The position numbers were made by a program, and so were the translations under genes. A DNA stretch of 39,800 nt from contig URST01000010.1 in NCBI GenBank assembly GCA_900550585.1, forward strand, positions 1-39,800, given 5' to 3'. The notes beneath the pieces were generated by a model that worked only from the letters and a program-made list of their open reading frames with translations, did not search any database and had not been told where the DNA came from. The stretch is from an uncultured Eubacteriales bacterium. Lineage in GTDB: Bacteria; Bacillota; Clostridia; Oscillospirales; Oscillospiraceae. This document shows positions 29,079 through 37,303 of the stretch, in pieces; position 1 is the first letter of the stretch, and each line of letters begins with the position of its first letter.

Positions 29079-31162
29079 GGAACAGGATAGAGTATGCCGG
29101 AAAGGTGTTCTCCGATGCGATGGATGCCGCTTACCACCTGACATCCGGAGACTGCCTGCTGTCGCTTGCGGCCATGTCTGATTCCCTGGCGGCGGACGCC
29201 TTGGAGTTTGACGTGATGAGCAGCGACACAACCCTGATCAACTACAGCCCGAATGCGCAGATGGCCTATCTGTACCGCGATGAGCGCGTCGGCACGTTTT
29301 ACGTCCAGAGTGTCGCCCGGACCGGCGTAGTTACCTATCATTTCACGGCGGCGTCTGCAATGGGCCTTCTGATTGGCAAGACGCACTACGGCGGGATGTA
29401 TACCGGCCAGACGGTAGAGGAGGTCGTGGCGGATATCGTAGCCGGTACCGGCGTGACCGTCTCGATAAAGACTGTATTCCGGGCCTACAAGCTGTACGGG
29501 TGGCTGCCGGTGGCGACCGCGCGGGACAACCTGTCCCAGGTGCTCTTTGCCATCGGAGCGGCCCTCAGGACCAACGCCGACGGAGTGCTCCGTGTGACCA
29601 GCCTGTTTGCCGAGCCAAGCTGGGCGCGCGACAGCGGAAAATGCTTTATCGACGGCTCTGTCGGCTACGGCACTCCGGTCTCCCGCGTGATCGTCACGGA
29701 GCACAAATGGGAGACGGGCACGGAGACGGTGGAGCTGTTTGCCGGGGCTGCCGGTCAGGGTGATATCATCCGCTTTGACGAGCCTATGCACAGCCTGTCG
29801 GCCAGCGGGTTTGCCATCCTGGAGAGCAACTGCAACTACGCAAGGCTGTCCCAGGGCACGGGTACACTGACCGGGACCAAGTATGTACATAACATGAGGG
29901 ACATCGTCCGCACAGTATCTGAGACCGAAGGCAACGATGTGACCGTCAAGGAGGCGTACCTGGTCTCCCTAATGAACTCGGTTGGTGTGGCGGAACGTTT
30001 GGCTGGCTACTACGCCAACGCCGAAACCATTACCCAGCGGGCAATATGGGCCGGAGAGCACGCGGGCGATGTGGTGCGCACGGCCCATCCTTACGGCGGG
30101 TACGTGGATGTGATGCTCACCAACGTGGATATCTCCATGAGCGGCGTCCTGGCTGCCGATGAAGAGGGTGTGGTCGGGTACAAGCCGCAGCCGCCGGAGA
30201 GCCAAACGTACTATGACCACGTGGAGCTTTTGACCGGCAGCGGTGTATGGATGGTGCCGGATGGGGTAACAAGCGTCACGGCAGTGCTGATTGAGCCGGG
30301 GGCAGGAGGAAACGGGGGGCAGTCCGGTGCAGCTGGTACAAAAGGCAGCACCGGCGAGTCATCGGACATGCTCGGCACCTACTATTATCGGACGGCCGGC
30401 CTCGCCGGTGCTGGAGGAGAACCTGGAGGCCCTGGATCAGCAGGCAAGGTATTTCAGGCGACCATTGATACGACCGGGATCGGGTCAATCCCATACAGCT
30501 GTCCAGACGGAGGGGCTGGAGGCCAAACGGGTGCGGCTGGATCTCCTGGTCAACCCACAACATTTGGTACGCTCAGCTCAGATAGCGGTACAGTGCCGGA
30601 AGATGGTTACACCGATCCTATTAACGGAGAGGTATATGCCAAGCCGGGTATATCCGGCATTCCGGGCGGGAAGGGGACTGGCGCTGATAAGCTGGCTCTC
30701 GGTTCGCAGCTCATTACCGGCGACACAGTGACCTACAAAGGTGCTGATTATACCCCCGGAGCAAATGGCTCCCGCACAGGCGCTGCAAATGGCGGATATG
30801 GCGGCGGCGCTGCAGCTGGCGCAAATGGACAGCCTGGGCAGGACGCCCCATCGTCTCTTGTGGGCGGCGGCGGAGGAAATGGCGCAGATGCTGTCGCACC
30901 GGACGCGAAGCAAATGATAGGCGCTGGCGGAGACGGAGGGAACGGTGGCGGCGGCGGTGGGGGCACCGGCGGTGGAACGAATGGATCGCTCACCCCAGGC
31001 GCAAATGCCCCTGGCTCTGGCGGTGCAGGCTCACTCGGCGGGCAAGGTGGGCCTGGTGGTGTCCTCCTATATTATCGTATCCCTGTCGCAATCAAATCCG
31101 GTCGCTTCCTGGCCAACGGCAAGCCGTTTTTCGCCAGGGGACGCCGTACTCTTGCAGTGTGA
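29075..31162 (+). CDS. Tail hub protein fused to a glycine-rich C-terminal region
   Basis: A 695-residue protein. Residues 1-~385 look like a baseplate hub (YRDERVGTFYVQSVARTGVV, LYGWLPVATARDNLSQVLFA). From ~395 to ~660 the sequence becomes very rich in glycine (GAGGNGG, GGAGGQTGAAGSPGQP, GGGGGGGTGGG), with collagen-like Gly-X-Y stretches, as in phage adhesins built of polyglycine helices. It ends in a short conserved cap (LLYYRIPVAIKSGRFLANG). The tail end likely contacts the host receptor. It overlaps the preceding gene by ATGA. Confidence 0.78.
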   Translation: MRNRIEYAGKVFSDAMDAAYHLTSGDCLLSLAAMSDSLAADALEFDVMSSDTTLINYSPNAQMAYLYRDERVGTFYVQSVARTGVVTYHFTAASAMGLLIGKTHYGGMYTGQTVEEVVADIVAGTGVTVSIKTVFRAYKLYGWLPVATARDNLSQVLFAIGAALRTNADGVLRVTSLFAEPSWARDSGKCFIDGSVGYGTPVSRVIVTEHKWETGTETVELFAGAAGQGDIIRFDEPMHSLSASGFAILESNCNYARLSQGTGTLTGTKYVHNMRDIVRTVSETEGNDVTVKEAYLVSLMNSVGVAERLAGYYANAETITQRAIWAGEHAGDVVRTAHPYGGYVDVMLTNVDISMSGVLAADEEGVVGYKPQPPESQTYYDHVELLTGSGVWMVPDGVTSVTAVLIEPGAGGNGGQSGAAGTKGSTGESSDMLGTYYYRTAGLAGAGGEPGGPGSAGKVFQATIDTTGIGSIPYSCPDGGAGGQTGAAGSPGQPTTFGTLSSDSGTVPEDGYTDPINGEVYAKPGISGIPGGKGTGADKLALGSQLITGDTVTYKGADYTPGANGSRTGAANGGYGGGAAAGANGQPGQDAPSSLVGGGGGNGADAVAPDAKQMIGAGGDGGNGGGGGGGTGGGTNGSLTPGANAPGSGGAGSLGGQGGPGGVLLYYRIPVAIKSGRFLANGKPFFARGRRTLAV

Positions 31163-31171
31163 GGTGGGACT

Positions 31172-31555
31172 ATGGCAATACAAGCAACTTTGCAGGCGTC
31201 AGCCTGGGCGGGTACAGAGGCCCCGTACACACAAACCGTAGCGGTAACGGGGCTTGTGGCTGCGCTGGATTGTGCGATCCGCCCATCAAAGACCGCCACA
31301 GCAGCGCAGAGGGCTGCGTACCGTTCAGCCCTGGCCTGCATCACAGGGCAAGCCGACGGGGCCATTACGGTCACGGCAGACGGGACAAAGCCTGCGGCAG
31401 ACATCCCGATCGAGGTGATCCTGTCCTGTGATGCGCGTGTGACTGCGCTGGAAAACATCCTGCAGGGCAATGGCTCCTATACCAGCGATTACAGCGGCGA
31501 GGAGATTGACGCGATGCTGGCGTGGGTGGCCACACAGATGGGAGGCAGCACATGA
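31172..31555 (+). CDS. Hypothetical tail/baseplate protein (127 aa)
   Basis: A 127-residue Ala/Thr-rich protein (MAIQATLQASAWAGTEA, later ACITGQADGAITVTADG) ending with EEIDAMLAWVATQ, a motif seen at the end of many clostridial tail proteins. It lies between hub and fibre genes and overlaps the next start. Function unknown. Confidence 0.6.
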   Translation: MAIQATLQASAWAGTEAPYTQTVAVTGLVAALDCAIRPSKTATAAQRAAYRSALACITGQADGAITVTADGTKPAADIPIEVILSCDARVTALENILQGNGSYTSDYSGEEIDAMLAWVATQMGGST

Positions 31556-31890
31556 CGATCAACGGTACTGACATCACTATGATCCGGGGCGATACGGAGT
31601 CCCTGACGATCACCTGTGAGGATGAGGACGGCGTCCTGCGCCCCTTTGAGGCGGGGGACCGGGTGACCCTCACCGTGGCCTTCCGGGTAGGCGGCGAGGC
31701 GGTGCTGAAAAAGACGGCGGAGACCTTCCTGGACGGGGCGGCTGTCTTTTGCATTGCCCACGAGGATACCAACGACCTCCAGGCGATGGCGTACCGCTAC
31801 GATGTACAGCTCACCACAAAGACCGGCGTAGTCAAGACCATCATCCCGCCCAGCGAGTTTAGGTTGGAGGGGGATGTGACCCGTGAGTAA
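31552..31890 (+). CDS. BppU-like baseplate protein
   Basis: A 112-residue protein: TMIRGDTESLTITCEDEDG, PFEAGDRVTLTVAFRVG and AMAYRYDVQLTTKTGVVKTI give the Ig-like beta-sandwich typical of upper-baseplate (BppU, DUF2479) N-terminal domains. It probably links fibres to the baseplate. Start ATG after GGGAGGCAGC. Confidence 0.68.
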   Translation: MTINGTDITMIRGDTESLTITCEDEDGVLRPFEAGDRVTLTVAFRVGGEAVLKKTAETFLDGAAVFCIAHEDTNDLQAMAYRYDVQLTTKTGVVKTIIPPSEFRLEGDVTRE

Positions 31891-32140
31891 CCTGGTTGGC
31901 AAGATCGGGAGCGGGGACGGGCTGCTTGGAGCCGTGTCGCCCAGCCGGGATCTAAAGGGTGCATTTGGCGGAAGCTCCGGTGGGATACAGTACGAAATTG
32001 GCCCGGGCCTGAAGGTGGAAGGCGGCGTACTGAGCGTCGATACCGCTGATAAGGTGGAGCAGGATAACACCAAGCCGGTCACCTCGGCGGCAGTCCACGT
32101 AGAAGTCGGCAATATCGAAGTGCTGCTTGCAGCGCTCTAG
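31883..32140 (+). CDS. Small tail-fibre-associated protein (85 aa)
   Basis: GTG 31883 overlaps the preceding stop. It starts MSNLVGKIGSGDGLLGAVSP and has IEYEIG-like strands followed by DTADKVEQDNTKPVTSAAVH, a motif common in phage fibre proteins where repeats link shaft segments. Probably a fibre adaptor; not certain. Confidence 0.6.
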   Translation: MSNLVGKIGSGDGLLGAVSPSRDLKGAFGGSSGGIQYEIGPGLKVEGGVLSVDTADKVEQDNTKPVTSAAVHVEVGNIEVLLAAL

Positions 32141-32153
32141 AAGGGAGAACATT

Positions 32154-32810
32154 ATGAGTATTGCAACCCAAATCAGAAGATTGCAGGATCTGCGGAATAC
32201 CCTGCGTATCAAGCTGGTCGCGCTCGGTTTGGTACAGAGCTCCGCCAACCTGGAGGACTGTGTTACGGCGGTCGACGGCCTTGTCAACAACGGTGCAGTC
32301 AGCGGATCTATCGCTGCAAAGTCCCAGGAGTATACTGTCCCAGCCGGATATCATAACGGCTCCGGAAAGGTAGCCATCTCATCCACGGAACAGGATAAGA
32401 TCATTCCGGGCAACATCAAGAGCGGAGTTACCATGCTGGGCGTGGAAGGAGCGTATACCGGCGAGGGCGTCACCCTGCAGACCAAGTCCGTTACTCCTAC
32501 CAAGTCCGCACAGGATGTGACAGCAGACGATGGATATGATGCCTTGTCCAAGGTGACGGTTGGTGCTATCCCGGACGCCTATCAGGATGTATCCGGCGTG
32601 ACTGCAGTGGCTGCGGACGTGCTGGCCAACAAGATCATCGTGGGACCGGACGGAAAACAGGTAGCAGGCACCATGCCGAACAATGGCGCATTGGCGGTGA
32701 CAATCGACGGCCTTACCATTACCGAGTACACGGTCCCGGCTGGTTACCACTCGGGTGCAGGCAAGGTCGCTCTGACCAATGATATCGAAACGGCTCTGGC
32801 TGCGATCTGA
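32154..32810 (+). CDS. Tail fibre protein with repeated YTVPAGYH module
   Basis: A 218-residue protein. N-terminal helix MSIATQIRRLQDLRNTLRIK, then two copies of the module 'YTVPAGYHnGSGKVAIss' (EYTVPAGYHNGSGKV and EYTVPAGYHSGAGKV) flanking a central part (VTPTKSAQDVTADDGYDALS). This module is widespread in Firmicute tail fibres. The N-terminus is similar in plan to the next gene's. ATG follows AAGGGAGAACATT. Confidence 0.72.
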   Translation: MSIATQIRRLQDLRNTLRIKLVALGLVQSSANLEDCVTAVDGLVNNGAVSGSIAAKSQEYTVPAGYHNGSGKVAISSTEQDKIIPGNIKSGVTMLGVEGAYTGEGVTLQTKSVTPTKSAQDVTADDGYDALSKVTVGAIPDAYQDVSGVTAVAADVLANKIIVGPDGKQVAGTMPNNGALAVTIDGLTITEYTVPAGYHSGAGKVALTNDIETALAAI

Positions 32811-32818
32811 GGTGGGCT

Positions 32819-33799
32819 ATGAGCGTACAAAGCGAAATTGACCGGCTCAATGCGGCCAAGACCAGCCTTGCTGCAGCTATAGCAGATCAGGGTGTGGAGG
32901 TACCTGGCGATGCCGGGTTGGAGGATTATGCTGCTCTGGTCGCCAGCATCAAAACCGGCGGCATCCCCGTAGTGACCACGGCAGGAACGGGAGCGGCGTA
33001 TACGGCTACTGTGAATGGGATTACGGAATTATACAATGGGTTGACACTGATCCTGATTACGCACACGCGCAGTACCACGTACGCGCCTACCTTTAACTTG
33101 AACGGGCTTGGGGAGAAGCCTCTGAAGCGATTAATGGCGGACGATAGCTCTGGAACTGCAAGTGGAAGTAGCACATATTGGCTTTATAGATCCGTTCCGA
33201 TGTTGATCTCTTATTCCGAACCCCATTCAGCATGGATCATACATACGATGCCGAAAACGTCTGCAGATGATATACTCGGTGCTGTGCCGGTTACTAGCGG
33301 CGGAATTGGAAAACAATCATTGACCTCCGGCTCCTACCTTGTCGGAAACGGCACCGCCGCCGTCCAGCTGAAGACCCCTGCCCAGGTGCGGGAGGATATC
33401 GGGGCGATCTTCACGGTCACGTATGGTACCACCACTTACGCCGAAGCGCGGACTGCTGTTCTGGCTGGACAGATACCGATTATCCGCAGTGGCACTACGA
33501 TCGGCGTGTGTGTACAGGCACCGAACTCCGAAACAGACGAAACGCAATTTGTCTTCCTGATCCAGCATAGCGCGAATGGCGGAGACTATTATGTTTTGAC
33601 GTCAAGTGACTCCTACGCCTATTACAGAAAATCGTGGCTGCCCATTACAGGTGGAACACTGACGGGGGCGCTTTTCGCTCAAAACAACACCAATTACACC
33701 ACAAAACAAGTACGCAACGTTACGATCTCTACCGCCGAGCCGACCGCGTCTGATGGCGGTAACGGCGATGTCTGGATTGTATACGAAGCGGCAACGTAG
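32819..33799 (+). CDS. Tail fibre protein (326 aa)
   Basis: Starts MSVQSEIDRLNAAKTSLAAA, continues with a fibre-like beta region (NGITELYNGLTLILITHTRS, NLNGLGEKPLKRLM) and ends ITGGTLTGALFAQNNTNYTT then DGGNGDVWIVYEA, typical of siphovirus receptor-binding proteins. The N-terminal helix is paralogous in plan to that of the 32154 gene, suggesting a shared attachment site. Confidence 0.75.
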   Translation: MSVQSEIDRLNAAKTSLAAAIADQGVEVPGDAGLEDYAALVASIKTGGIPVVTTAGTGAAYTATVNGITELYNGLTLILITHTRSTTYAPTFNLNGLGEKPLKRLMADDSSGTASGSSTYWLYRSVPMLISYSEPHSAWIIHTMPKTSADDILGAVPVTSGGIGKQSLTSGSYLVGNGTAAVQLKTPAQVREDIGAIFTVTYGTTTYAEARTAVLAGQIPIIRSGTTIGVCVQAPNSETDETQFVFLIQHSANGGDYYVLTSSDSYAYYRKSWLPITGGTLTGALFAQNNTNYTTKQVRNVTISTAEPTASDGGNGDVWIVYEAAT

Positions 33800-33807
33800 G
33801 TGATGAC

Positions 33808-34809
33808 ATGGCCACATATGACATAACTACGGGCATTCCATCCAGCATTGCTACCGGGGATATCCTGAATTGCCCGTATAAAGGCAAGGCTATTAGTTTG
33901 ACGTTGCCAAAAGGCCAGTATCAGTTGGAATGCTGGGGAGCGCAGGGCGGGTCATATTCTTCCTATCCGGGAGGCTATGGCGGATATTCAGTTGGCACCA
34001 TTACGCTAGCAAACGATACGCTCCTATATTGCTATGTTGGTGGTCAGCCCGCCACGATATCGTCCAGCAGAACGACGGTACCAGGCGGTTTCAACGGAGG
34101 CGGAAACGGGCAAAACCGTGCCTACGGCGGTACGTATACGTATGGACAAGGCGGCGGCGGAGGCACCGACATAAGGATTGGTCAAAATTCGCTTTATGCC
34201 AGAGTGATCGTTGCTGGAGGCGGCGGTGGTTCTGCGTCTGTTAATGCCGCGACTACAAAATATGGAGGGGGACTAACGTCTGGTAGCCCCAGCATCTCGT
34301 ATGCAGCAACGCAATCCGCCTCGACGACGACTACAAACGGATCTGCTGGATTTGGCGTAGGCGGAAATGCAAGCACCGACGGGAATAACTACAAATATGG
34401 TTCCGGTGGAGGAGGCGGCGGCTGGTACGGAGGAGGAGCCTGGAAAAAATATAGCGATACCGATTCTTCCAGTCGAGGATATAATGGCGGCGGTTCTGGT
34501 TATGTCTATACTGTCGATACCGCGGTAAATTATCCTTCCGGGTGCCTGCTTACTTCTGAGCATTATCTTGCAGATGCTCAAACGATTGCTGGAAATGAGA
34601 CTATCACTCGTCCCGATGGAACCAGTGCAATCGGAAATACTGGTAATGGCTATATCCGTATCACGGCGATAAAGGTCGGCGGAGCACTTCCGGTTTACGT
34701 GAAAGTCGATTCTGTTTGGCATCAATCAACTGCAATGTATAGCAAAGTTAACGGCGTTTGGGTTCCTGCCACTGGTATTAAGAGTAAAGTGGACGGTGCC
34801 TGGGGATGA
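33808..34809 (+). CDS. Glycine-rich adhesin with ALK/LTK-like glycine-rich domain
   Basis: A 333-residue protein: residues ~25-285 match the ALK/LTK glycine-rich domain plan (LPKGQYQLECWGAQGGSYSS, GGYGGYSVGTITLANDTLLY, YVGGQP, GGFNGGGNG, GGGGTDIRIG, RVIVAGGGGGS, GSGGGGGGWYGGG), with polyglycine stretches expected to pack as PGII helices. The C-terminus (VYVKVDSVWHQSTAMYSKVN, GVWVPATGIKSKVDGAWG) is a repeat common in phage tail tips. It is likely a receptor-binding tip. Base composition is more AT-rich than in the head genes. Confidence 0.75.
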   Translation: MATYDITTGIPSSIATGDILNCPYKGKAISLTLPKGQYQLECWGAQGGSYSSYPGGYGGYSVGTITLANDTLLYCYVGGQPATISSSRTTVPGGFNGGGNGQNRAYGGTYTYGQGGGGGTDIRIGQNSLYARVIVAGGGGGSASVNAATTKYGGGLTSGSPSISYAATQSASTTTTNGSAGFGVGGNASTDGNNYKYGSGGGGGGWYGGGAWKKYSDTDSSSRGYNGGGSGYVYTVDTAVNYPSGCLLTSEHYLADAQTIAGNETITRPDGTSAIGNTGNGYIRITAIKVGGALPVYVKVDSVWHQSTAMYSKVNGVWVPATGIKSKVDGAWG

Positions 34810-34813
34810 AAAC

Positions 34814-34836
34814 AAAAAGCCGCCCCTGCGGGCGGC
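34814..34836 (-). terminator. Leftward-oriented terminator-like hairpin after the fibre genes
   Basis: GCCGCCC-CTGC-GGGCGGC (34819-34836) with AAAAA just before it on the written strand gives a hairpin plus T-tract when read leftward. No leftward gene lies upstream within 1.5 kb except the cassette at 36384-37247. Confidence 0.5.
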
Positions 34837-34865
34837 GAAAAGTAAGATAAGAAAGGAAGATCATC

Positions 34866-35246
34866 ATGAAAAACACCATCAACTGGAACACCCTTACCCC
34901 CACCATCTTTGCAATCGGCGAGAAAAACAATTGCGACCTCGGCGTCGCCGCAGACCGGTGCATGCAGAACATCCGGGAGGGCCGTGCGGTCAACGCCATG
35001 GGTGAGCTGCCCATCGCCCATCAGGTTGATTGGGATCGGATCGGCAAGGCTTACAAGGCCATGACCGAGGAGGAGCGCAAGGCGGTCAATGACGGCCTCA
35101 ATGCCTGGCTGCGCACCATGCGGGGCAACTACAAGGCCCTGACCGGCCTGTGGCGCGCCAAGGACTACGACGCCATGGTCAAGCTGATGGAGGGCGCGTC
35201 CGACCCCGGACCCATCAGCGGGGACAGGCCCGGTGACGGCCAGTAA
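34866..35246 (+). CDS. Hypothetical protein between tail and lysis genes (126 aa)
   Basis: ATG after AAGGAAGATCATC. Helical N-terminus (NTLTPTIFAIGEKNNCDLGV) and MTEEERKAVNDGLNAWLRTM, ending in a Gly/Pro/Asp-rich tail that overlaps the endolysin start. No family recognised; might be a minor structural or lysis-associated protein. Confidence 0.6.
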   Translation: MKNTINWNTLTPTIFAIGEKNNCDLGVAADRCMQNIREGRAVNAMGELPIAHQVDWDRIGKAYKAMTEEERKAVNDGLNAWLRTMRGNYKALTGLWRAKDYDAMVKLMEGASDPGPISGDRPGDGQ

Positions 35247-35844
35247 GCTGCTCTCCGTCGCCCGCTCTCAGCTGGGGGTCACCGAGTCCCCGGCTGGGAG
35301 CAACCGTGTGAAATACAATGAGGAATACTACGGCAGGACGGTCAGCGGGCGGCAGTACCCGTGGTGCGTCGTCTTCCAGTGGTGGTGCTTCCGGGAGGCG
35401 TGCGCGTCCCGCCTGTTCTACGGCGGGGGCCAGACGGCCTCCTGCACGGTCCTGTACAGCTACCACAAAAAGCGCAGCCAGGCCGTCACGGACTACAGGC
35501 CCGGTGATGTTGTATTCTTCAATTTCAGCGGCGGCACGGCGACGGAGCACGTAGGCCTCTGCGAGAGCTATGACGGCGTTTATATCACCACCATAGACGG
35601 GAATACCGGGACGGGCAATGAGGCCAACGGTGGGGCCGTGATGCGCCGCAGACGGCACAAGAGATACATTGTCGGGGCGTACCGTCCCGCATACCAGAAG
35701 GAGACTGCAATGACTACGGAAGAAGCCAAGAGCACATTGAAATCCAAGGCCGGTCTGAGCGATACCACAATCGAGTACCTGTGGAGCTACCGATGGGGCG
35801 ATGAGCTACTGGTCAAGCTGGCCGAGGCGATGGAGGGCACATGA
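35233..35844 (+). CDS. Endolysin, CHAP-type amidase/endopeptidase
   Basis: A 203-residue protein with a CHAP (NlpC/P60-like) domain at ~1-150: PWCVVFQWW carries the catalytic Cys45, GGTATEHVGL the His106. A C-terminal ~50-residue tail (EEAKSTLKSKAGLSDTTIE) resembles a cell-wall-binding or dimerisation module. GTG 35233 overlaps the previous gene. It degrades peptidoglycan for phage release. Confidence 0.9.
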   Translation: MTASKLLSVARSQLGVTESPAGSNRVKYNEEYYGRTVSGRQYPWCVVFQWWCFREACASRLFYGGGQTASCTVLYSYHKKRSQAVTDYRPGDVVFFNFSGGTATEHVGLCESYDGVYITTIDGNTGTGNEANGGAVMRRRRHKRYIVGAYRPAYQKETAMTTEEAKSTLKSKAGLSDTTIEYLWSYRWGDELLVKLAEAMEGT

Positions 35845-36029
35845 GAGAAAAGATCGTAGATCGCATCCTGAAGCTGTTCGAGGTCAAGAGCCTCGTTACC
35901 GTCGGGCTGACCGTCTGCATGGCCCTGCTGCTGTTCGGGCCGTATGACCCGCCTGCGGAGGCGCTGGGGCTGTTCTGTACCAGCTACGGCGCGATCATCA
36001 CCTATTTCTTCACCCGCAAGGAGGGCTGA
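35841..36029 (+). CDS. Small holin-like membrane protein (62 aa)
   Basis: ATG overlaps the endolysin stop (ATGA). Two hydrophobic helices (LVTVGLTVCMALLLFG and ALGLFCTSYGAIITYFF) with a short turn and a basic end (TRKEG) are as expected for a small holin. It is the first of two holin candidates. Confidence 0.72.
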   Translation: MREKIVDRILKLFEVKSLVTVGLTVCMALLLFGPYDPPAEALGLFCTSYGAIITYFFTRKEG

Positions 36030-36032
36030 CGT

Positions 36033-36320
36033 ATGGAGGACATCGCTGTCAAGGTGGCCGAGATCGACCAGCGCAGCAAAAGCAATACGCACCGGCTCGA
36101 CAAAGTAGAGGAGCGGCAGGACAACCTTGACAAGCTGGTGTCCTCTGTATCAGCGCTGGCCAACGAGCAGGAGCACATCAAAGAGGATGTCACTGAGATC
36201 AAGACCGACGTGAAGAGCCTGACAGAGCGGCCTGGGAAGCGCTGGGACAGCATTGTGGGGGCCATCATCACAGGCGTGGTGAGCTTCATCGTCGCCTGGG
36301 TGCTCAAGGGCGGGATATGA
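36033..36320 (+). CDS. XhlA/holin-associated membrane protein
   Basis: A 95-residue protein with an amphipathic coiled coil (EIDQRSKSNTHRLDKVEERQ, IKEDVTEIKTDVKSL) and one C-terminal hydrophobic helix (SIVGAIITGVVSFIVAWVL), the plan of XhlA-type proteins that work with holins. It is the last lysis gene and is followed by a strong terminator. Confidence 0.78.
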   Translation: MEDIAVKVAEIDQRSKSNTHRLDKVEERQDNLDKLVSSVSALANEQEHIKEDVTEIKTDVKSLTERPGKRWDSIVGAIITGVVSFIVAWVLKGGI

Positions 36321-36330
36321 CTACAAGACA

Positions 36331-36375
36331 AGCCCGGACGGCATGGAGTGATCCAGCCTTCCGGGCTTTTTTGTT
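36331..36375 (+). terminator. Late-operon terminator
   Basis: AGCCCGGA (36331-36338) pairs with TCCGGGCT (36360-36367); inner pairs GGC/GCC and TGGA/TCCA strengthen the stem, and TTTTTGTTT follows. It closes the rightward head-tail-lysis operon. Confidence 0.88.
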
Positions 36376-36383
36376 TGCGGGGA

Positions 36384-36590
36384 TCAGGTGTGGACGACTT
36401 GCAGAGTACAACCGAGGGCGGCCAGTATTTTGTATAAGGTGTCAATCTGAGGGCGGGCACGCTTGCTCTCAATGCGGGCCACAACAGACTGTGTGAGGCC
36501 GCAGGCCTTTGCAAGTTGGGCTTGGGTCATGCCCACCCGGTGGCGCTCCCCGATGATCTGGTCAATAAGGGCGACGCATTCATCCGGCAT
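36384..36590 (-). CDS. XRE-family antitoxin-like HTH protein (68 aa)
   Basis: A 68-residue protein: MPDECVALIDQIIGERHRVG then MTQAQLAKACGLTQSVVARI and the ESKRARPQIDTLYKILAALG tail, an XRE helix-turn-helix of the size typical of antitoxins. ATG 36590 has a GGAGGTG ribosome site and overlaps the DUF2442 gene's stop, so it is the third gene of a leftward operon. Likely the DNA-binding regulator of the cassette. Confidence 0.85.
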   Translation of the reverse strand: MPDECVALIDQIIGERHRVGMTQAQLAKACGLTQSVVARIESKRARPQIDTLYKILAALGCTLQVVHT

Positions 36591-36948
36591 CCCGCACACC
36601 TCCAGAGGGGACACTGTCCACATAGCAACTGTCAGGAGAGAGGTCAACTTTGTTGCTCCAGACGACCTCGCTGTTGATGGTCGGATCAATGTCCCAGGCC
36701 ACACAATGGTCGCTGTCCAGGTAGACCCGGCGGAAGTTATCAAGCTGCAGGAAGGGGGCAAACACCGTGCCCTCCTCCAAGAAGGGCTTGCAGTCCAAAA
36801 TCCGCGTCTCACCGTTGTCGAAATCAAGGGTCAACGTAAAATCATCGTTGGGGGCGACGGCGATGATGCGCTTGCGGCCGGAGGCAAAATACTCCGCCAT
36901 CGACCGGTCAAAGCCTTTGGAGAGGTAGTAGGCAACGTCTTTCGCCAT
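36580..36948 (-). CDS. DUF2442 protein
   Basis: A 122-residue protein: MAKDVAYYLSKGFDRSMAEY at the N-terminus and the DUF2442 core FDNGETRILDCKPFL, FAPFLQLDNFRRVYLDSD and CVAWDIDPTI. DUF2442 commonly pairs with DUF4160 in mobile elements, in a toxin-antitoxin-like layout. ATG 36948 follows AAAGGAGTG. It overlaps the XRE gene. Confidence 0.85.
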   Translation of the reverse strand: MAKDVAYYLSKGFDRSMAEYFASGRKRIIAVAPNDDFTLTLDFDNGETRILDCKPFLEEGTVFAPFLQLDNFRRVYLDSDHCVAWDIDPTINSEVVWSNKVDLSPDSCYVDSVPSGGVRDAG

Positions 36949-36986
36949 GTGGGAACACTCCTTTCTAGTACGTCCCATCGAGCCGC

Positions 36987-37247
36987 CTATTTCAGCGGCT
37001 CGATGGGGAACAACTCTTGCTTATTCTCTGCTAATCTCCAGTTTTCCATTAATTCCTCCTGATGGAAGGCTGCCCAACCCAAGAGCATCTTGAGCTGCTT
37101 GTTCGGCATGGAGCCTTCCAGGGCTTCGAGGTCGTGGATGGAAACGATGACTTCCTGACCTGCGTAAGTGGCGTGGAAGTGAGGGGGTAGGTGATCCCGC
37201 CAGTTAATGTAGATTTTGATGCCCCGGAACATACAGATGGTCGGCAT
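36987..37247 (-). CDS. DUF4160 protein
   Basis: An 86-residue protein with the DUF4160 signature: MPTICMFRGIKIYINWRDH, LPPHFHATYAGQEVIV, and MLLGWAAFHQEELMENW. ATG 37247 follows AAGGAGTTG; a TTG nine bases upstream is possible. First gene of the leftward operon under the promoter at 37275. The HFH and GWAAFHQEEL motifs are the conserved core. In predicted pairs DUF4160 is the probable toxin; this is prediction only. Confidence 0.86.
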   Translation of the reverse strand: MPTICMFRGIKIYINWRDHLPPHFHATYAGQEVIVSIHDLEALEGSMPNKQLKMLLGWAAFHQEELMENWRLAENKQELFPIEPLK

Positions 37248-37274
37248 GGTGCTCAACTCCTTTTCTATGATTTA

Positions 37275-37303
37275 ATTATAGCAAATTAGCTATTAAATGT
37301 CAA
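37275..37303 (-). promoter_or_regulatory. Consensus sigma-70 promoter of the DUF4160 operon
   Basis: Read leftward, TTGACA (37303-37298) and TATAAT (37280-37275) are both perfect and 17 bases apart. It is the strongest promoter seen in the window and lies within a 16-bp inverted repeat. Confidence 0.9.

Noticed and set aside
28889..29890. Leftward 333-codon open frame
   Set aside because: Antisense to the hub gene, Arg/His-rich, without start context.
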